Positions 60,123 through 64,000 of a stretch of DNA of 64,000 nt are shown here, piece after piece (within the stretch, counting starts at the first letter, position 1; every line of letters starts with the position of its first letter). This DNA is from CALKJU01 sp035326425. GTDB lineage: Bacteria; Pseudomonadota; Alphaproteobacteria; Geminicoccales; Geminicoccaceae. The notes below the pieces were generated by a model that searched no databases, was not told the DNA's origin, and saw only the letters and a list, made by a program, of their open reading frames with translations. A program made the position numbers and the translations under genes. The stretch lies in assembly GCA_035326425.1 (NCBI GenBank), contig DAOLFG010000002.1, positions 62,001-126,000 of the forward strand, written 5' to 3'.

Positions 60123-61769
60123 TTGCCGGGAACCCACGTCGTCGTCGACCTGCTGGGCCTCGTGGCCCTGCTGCTGTGGGGCATCCACATGATCAGCAGC
60201 GGCGTGCTGCGCGCCTACGGCGCCGAGCTGCGCCGCAGCCTCGGCTCGGCGCTGCGCAGCCGGACCAGCGCCTTCCTGGCCGGCTTGGGTGTTACCGCCG
60301 TCCTGCAGAGCAGCACCGCCACGGCGCTGATGGCCACCTCGTTCACCCGCGGCGGCATCGTCGGGCTGCCGGCGGCGCTGGCCGTGATGCTGGGGGCCAA
60401 TGTCGGCACCACGCTGATCGTCCAGCTGCTGTCCTTCGACATCACCCTGGTCTATCCGGTGCTGATCCTGGTGGGGGTCGCCGCCTTCCGGCGCGGCCGC
60501 CGCAGCCGGACGCGCGACCTCGGCCGGGTCGCCATCGGCCTCGGCCTGATGCTGCTGGCGCTCCACCTGCTCGTGCTGGTGATGGAGCCGGTCGAGAGCA
60601 CCCGGGCGATGCGGGCCCTGCTGCAGGCGATCGCGGCAGAGCCCCTGCTCAACCTGCTGATCGCCGCCGCCTTCACCTGGGCGGCGCATTCGAGCGTCGC
60701 CACCATGCTGTTCGTGATGTCGCTGGCCGATGCCGGCCTGCTGTCGGGCACCGCCGTGCTGGCGATGGTGATCGGCGCCAACCTCGGCAGCGCCCTCAAT
60801 CCCGTGCTGGCGGCGGCGGGCGGCGAGCCGGCCGCGCTGCGGCTGCCGCTCGGCAACCTGCTGACCCGCCTCGCCGGCGCCGCCGTCGCCCTGCCGCTGC
60901 TGGCGCCGATCGAGGCGGCGCTGGCGTGGCTCTCGGGCGATCCCGGCCAGATGGCCGCCAACTTCCACACCGGCTTCAACCTGGTCCTCGCGCTGGCCTT
61001 CTTCCTGCCGCTGCCGGCGGTGGCGCGCGGCCTGGAGCGCCTCCTGCCGGACCCGCCGGGGGGCGACGATCCCGGCGTCCCGCGCTATCTCGACCCGTCC
61101 GACCTCGGCGTCCCCCCCATGGCATTGTCCAACGCCGCGCGCGAGGCGATGCGGATGAGCGACGTCGTCGAGGCGATGCTGCGCGGCTCGCGCGAGGTGT
61201 TCGCCAGCGCCGACCGCGACCGGCTGGCCGAGGTCGCCCGCATGAACGGCACGCTCGACCGGCTGCACGGCGCCATCCAGCTCTATCTCGCCGGCATCGG
61301 CCGCGACGAGATGGAGGACGACGATGCCGGCCGGCTCGACGAGATCCTGGGCTTCGCGCTCAACCTCGGGCGCATCGGCGAGATCGTCGACCGCGGCCTG
61401 ATGGCGCTGGCCGCCAAGGCCATCAAGCAGCGCATCGCGCTGGGCACGCCCGAGAGCCGCGAGCTCGACGAGCTGCACGCACGGCTGCTCGAGCACCTGC
61501 AGCTCGCCGTCACCGTGTTCATGGCGGGCGACGCAGCGGCGGCCCGCCGGCTGGTGGCCGGCAAGGACCGCTTCCGCGCCTTCGAGCGCGACGCCGCCGA
61601 GCGGCATTTCGCCAGGGTCCGCGACGGCCGCACCGAGCAGCTGGAGCGCGACACGCTGCTGCTGGACGTGGTGCGCGACCTGAAGCGGATCGAGGGCCAC
61701 CTCGCCGCCACGGTCTACCCGCTGCTGGAGCGCAGCGGCGACCTGATGCCTAGCCGGCTGGCGCCCTGA
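60123..61769 (+). CDS. Na/Pi cotransporter family protein with PhoU-like domain
   Basis: 548 residues from TTG 60123. Two Na/Pi repeats carry the QSST motif: VLQSSTATALMATSF (about 62) and its mirror HSSVATMLFVMS (about 188), with 8-9 membrane helices to about residue 310. The rest (about 335-548) is a PhoU-like helical domain (FALNLGRIGEIVDRGLMALAAKAIK, LLLDVVRDLKRIEGHLAA). It should import phosphate, with the PhoU part as regulator. TTG is the only start right before the first helix. It begins 11 bp after purN and may be co-transcribed. Confidence 0.88.
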   Translation: MPGTHVVVDLLGLVALLLWGIHMISSGVLRAYGAELRRSLGSALRSRTSAFLAGLGVTAVLQSSTATALMATSFTRGGIVGLPAALAVMLGANVGTTLIVQLLSFDITLVYPVLILVGVAAFRRGRRSRTRDLGRVAIGLGLMLLALHLLVLVMEPVESTRAMRALLQAIAAEPLLNLLIAAAFTWAAHSSVATMLFVMSLADAGLLSGTAVLAMVIGANLGSALNPVLAAAGGEPAALRLPLGNLLTRLAGAAVALPLLAPIEAALAWLSGDPGQMAANFHTGFNLVLALAFFLPLPAVARGLERLLPDPPGGDDPGVPRYLDPSDLGVPPMALSNAAREAMRMSDVVEAMLRGSREVFASADRDRLAEVARMNGTLDRLHGAIQLYLAGIGRDEMEDDDAGRLDEILGFALNLGRIGEIVDRGLMALAAKAIKQRIALGTPESRELDELHARLLEHLQLAVTVFMAGDAAAARRLVAGKDRFRAFERDAAERHFARVRDGRTEQLERDTLLLDVVRDLKRIEGHLAATVYPLLERSGDLMPSRLAP

Positions 61770-61794
61770 CCGCCCGGCGCCCTGACCATCCGAC

Positions 61795-62217
61795 TCAGCC
61801 GACGATCTCGATGCCCGAGAAGAAGAACGCGATCTCGATCCCGGCATTCTCGGGGCTGTCGGAGCCGTGCACCGAGTTGGCCTCGATGCTCTCGGCGAAG
61901 TCCTTGCGGATCGTGCCGGCGGCGGCGTTGGCGGGGTTGGTCGCACCCATCACCTCGCGATAGGCGGCGACGGCGTTCGGGCCCTCCAGCACCTGCGCCA
62001 CGATCGGCCCCGAGGTCATGAAGGCGCAGAGATCGGCGAAGAACGGCCGCTCGCGGTGCACGCCGTAGAACGCCTCGGCCTGGCCGCGGCTCAGCACCAG
62101 GCGCTTCTGGGCGACGATCCGCAGCCCGGCCTTCTCGATCCGCTCGTTGATGGCGCCGGTCAGGTTGCGCCGGGTCGCGTCCGGCTTGATGATCGAGAAG
62201 GTACGCTCGAGGGCCAT
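61795..62217 (-). CDS. ndk: Nucleoside diphosphate kinase
   Basis: 140 residues. It balances NTP and dNTP pools by a phospho-His mechanism. ERTFSIIKPDATRRNLTGAI opens it, YGVHRERPFFADL follows, and the active-site signature NSVHGSDSPENA contains the catalytic His. All family positions are present. It is convergent with the Na/Pi gene and lies downstream of holC on the same strand. Confidence 0.97.
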   Translation of the reverse strand: MALERTFSIIKPDATRRNLTGAINERIEKAGLRIVAQKRLVLSRGQAEAFYGVHRERPFFADLCAFMTSGPIVAQVLEGPNAVAAYREVMGATNPANAAAGTIRKDFAESIEANSVHGSDSPENAGIEIAFFFSGIEIVG

Positions 62218-62254
62218 GGGCCTGGTCTCCGATGAGGCATCTGTCGGGCGCGGC

Positions 62255-62752
62255 TTATAGCGACGGCCCGCCGGCTAAGGAAGCGGCGGGTCGACCCTCC
62301 TCCTCGCGCGCCATCACCCAGCCGCCGCGCTCGTTCTGCTGCCAGTAGACCAGCCTGTGGCCCTGCTCCCTGCCCCATCGCCAGCGGTCGCGCGCCGTCG
62401 CCACCGCCGTCTCGTCGAGGCCGTCGAACATGTCCAGGCAGCGATCGTAGGGCGACAGGTCGCCGAAGGGCGCTCCGTCCACCACCACCAGGATGGCGGC
62501 GCCGTTGGGCCGGTCCTCGCCATCGGTCAGGAAGATCGGCTGCATCTCGGCATGGCCGTCGGCGCGCGTGCCGTGCGGCAGGAAGCTGTCCTTGCCGTAG
62601 GTCCACAAGGCGCGATCCAGCGCCTCGACCCGCGCCCCGTCACCGCAGCGCAGCACCGCCCGCTGGCCGCTCGCCACCACCTTCTCCAGCAGGCGCGGCA
62701 GCGCCTCCACGAGCGGGCTGCGCGTCAGGTGATAGAAGCCGATCTCCGTCAC
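62255..62752 (-). CDS. holC: DNA polymerase III chi subunit
   Basis: 165 residues. Chi links the clamp loader to SSB. EIGFYHLTRSPLVEALPRLLEKVVASGQRAV, in two stretches, is the family start; LWTYGKDSFLPHG and VVDGAPFGDLSPYDRCLDMFDG follow. The start is GTG at 62752, overlapping the pepA stop as GTGA, a coupling conserved in alphaproteobacteria. The C-terminal 20 residues (EEEGRPAASLAGGPSL) are longer than in E. coli. Confidence 0.93.
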   Translation of the reverse strand: MTEIGFYHLTRSPLVEALPRLLEKVVASGQRAVLRCGDGARVEALDRALWTYGKDSFLPHGTRADGHAEMQPIFLTDGEDRPNGAAILVVVDGAPFGDLSPYDRCLDMFDGLDETAVATARDRWRWGREQGHRLVYWQQNERGGWVMAREEEGRPAASLAGGPSL

Positions 62753-64000
62753 GCGCCGCTCGGCACCTCGTAGTGATCGGCGACCAGCCGCTCCAGCAGG
62801 CGCAGGCCGAACGCCGTGCCGCCCTTGGGCGACAGCGGCAGGTCGCGCGAGCTCCAGGCGGTGCCGGCGATGTCGAGATGGGCCCAGGGCACCTCACCGA
62901 CGAAGCGTTCGAGGAACACCGCCCCGGCCGAGGCGCCGGCCTCGCGGGCGCGGCCGACGTTCTTGATGTCGGCGATGTCGGACTTGATGTGCTTGGCGTA
63001 GCCCTTGCCGAGCGGCAGCCGCCACACCGTCTCGCCCACGGCCTCGCCGGCGGCGGTCAGCCGTGCGGCCAGCTCCTCGTCGTTGGCGAACAGTCCGGCG
63101 TTCTCGTGGCCCAGCGCCACGACGCAGGCGCCGGTGAGCGTCGCGAGGTCGATCATCGCCGACGGCTTGAATCGCTCCTTGGTGTACCAGAGCAGGTCGG
63201 CCAGCACGAGCCGGCCCTCGGCGTCGGTGTTCACCACCTCGATGGTAATGCCGGCCATCGAGCGGATGACGTCGCCCGGCCGCTGGGCATTGCCCGAGAC
63301 CATGTTCTCGGTCAGCCCCACCACGCCGACGACGTCGACGGCCGCCTTGCGCGAGGCCAGCGCCCGGATGGCGCCGTAGACGGCGGCGGCACCGCCCATG
63401 TCGAACTTCATGTCCTCCATGCCGCCCGCCGGCTTGATGGAGATGCCGCCGCTGTCGAAGCACACGCCCTTGCCGACCAGCGCCAGCGGCTGCTCGGCCT
63501 CGGCACCCTTCCAGCGCATCACCACGACGTAGGACGGCTCGGCGCTGCCCTGCCCCACCGCCAGCACCGCCCGCATGCCGAGCCGCGCCATCTCGCCGGG
63601 ATCGAGGATCTCGACCTCGACGCCGAGCTCGGCCAGGCCCTGGCAGGCATCGGCGAAGGCGCGCGGCGTCAGCACGTTGGCCGGCTCGTTCATCAGGTCG
63701 CGCGCCGCCCGCACCGCCTCGCCCAGCGCCGCCAGCCGCGTCGCCAGCGGGTTACCAGGCTCGTCGACCAGGAGCTCCAGGCGCGCCAGCCGGACGGTGT
63801 CGTCGTCGTCGGGCGAGGTCGACTTGTACTTGTCGAAGGCGTAGCCGCGCAGGCTGCCGCCGTGCGCCAGGCGCGCCGCCACCTCGGCCGGCGCGTGGCC
63901 GAGGTCGAGGCCGGCCGAGGAGGCGACGACCGCCTCGCGCAGCCGCAGCTGCCGCAGGCGCTCGACCAGCGTGCCGCCCAGCTCTTCGAGATCGAGGCCG
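62749..64000 (-). CDS. pepA: Leucyl aminopeptidase (M17), 5' end beyond the window
   Basis: The visible C-terminal part of about 416 residues. A dinuclear-zinc exopeptidase that removes N-terminal Leu and others. The catalytic region is complete: GKGVCFDSGGISIKPAGGMEDMKFDMGG (Lys and Asp, quoted as its two halves), VEVVNTDAEGRLVLAD (the M17 signature with Asp and Glu) and the Arg within. It ends VPSGA. The frame stays open through the window edge, so the start and N-terminal domain are outside. An internal ATG at 63882 is not the true start because homology continues upstream (EAVVASSAGLDLGHAP). Confidence 0.95.
   Translation of the reverse strand, partial: GLDLEELGGTLVERLRQLRLREAVVASSAGLDLGHAPAEVAARLAHGGSLRGYAFDKYKSTSPDDDDTVRLARLELLVDEPGNPLATRLAALGEAVRAARDLMNEPANVLTPRAFADACQGLAELGVEVEILDPGEMARLGMRAVLAVGQGSAEPSYVVVMRWKGAEAEQPLALVGKGVCFDSGGISIKPAGGMEDMKFDMGGAAAVYGAIRALASRKAAVDVVGVVGLTENMVSGNAQRPGDVIRSMAGITIEVVNTDAEGRLVLADLLWYTKERFKPSAMIDLATLTGACVVALGHENAGLFANDEELAARLTAAGEAVGETVWRLPLGKGYAKHIKSDIADIKNVGRAREAGASAGAVFLERFVGEVPWAHLDIAGTAWSSRDLPLSPKGGTAFGLRLLERLVADHYEVPSGA

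Overview
The window is very GC-rich, densely packed bacterial chromosome with strong third-position GC bias in every recognisable gene. Several traits point to an alphaproteobacterium, possibly Rhodospirillales-like: the SerC variant next to SerA, a RibB fused to a degenerate RibA-like half, an Hda-like protein near purMN, DUF1244 and DUF2066 proteins, and an APH-type homoserine kinase. This placement is inferred from gene content, not from a phylogeny. I found no rRNA, tRNA, CRISPR array or prophage.

Layout. 0-5.5 kb: envelope and small metabolic genes (Ala-zipper lipoprotein, L,D-transpeptidase, N-formylglutamate amidohydrolase-like protein with DUF1244, SIRT5-type sirtuin, secreted protein, orphan family-5 solute-binding protein). 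5.7-10.2 kb: a sugar-acid locus (Tat-exported lactonase, divergent sugar-acid dehydratase, cupin, TauE-type permease). 10.2-15.5 kb: rnhA-thrB-ispH facing serC-serA. 15.5-16.2 kb: VapBC module. 16.2-21.6 kb: carboxyltransferase beta subunit, MFS transporter, secreted M28 peptidase and an overlapping STN/HEAT-like gene. 21.7-31 kb: three giant Ca-binding RTX-repeat proteins. purA lies among them, and a complete IS5-family element has landed exactly on the stop codon of the third. 31-36 kb: LysR regulator, a small divergent gene and the operon ribE-ribB(X)-ribH-nusB-thiL. 36-41 kb: a CUT2 sugar ABC importer. 41-47.9 kb: fused indolepyruvate oxidoreductase, FitAB-like module, HCCA isomerase, ArfB and a TraB/GumN protein. 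48-54 kb: leuB, adenylate cyclase, asd, xseA and mazG. 54-64 kb: a 16-bp tandem array, TPR-SPOR lipoprotein, hda, CDP-alcohol transferase, DUF2066, purMN, Na/Pi transporter, ndk, holC and a partial pepA.

How genes work together. The lactonase, the dehydratase (closest by eye to D-xylonate dehydratase) and the distant CUT2 importer look like parts of an oxidative sugar pathway. Both promoter regions carry a motif fitting TNGTCGGACNA, which suggests a shared GntR-family regulator. Riboflavin synthesis, NusB and ThiL are translationally coupled by 1-4 nt overlaps. The RTX proteins are nearly all repeat and lack enzyme domains. Two of them share a distinctive C-terminal domain that may be a secretion signal; no type I secretion genes are present in the window.

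Most notable observations: a 17-bp triplication that makes two 5-codon mini-ORFs between the dehydratase and cupin genes; the RTX cluster with its shared C-terminal domain; the IS insertion that rebuilds the stop codon; the RibB-degenerate-RibA fusion; and a 16-bp-period GATCG array beside mazG.
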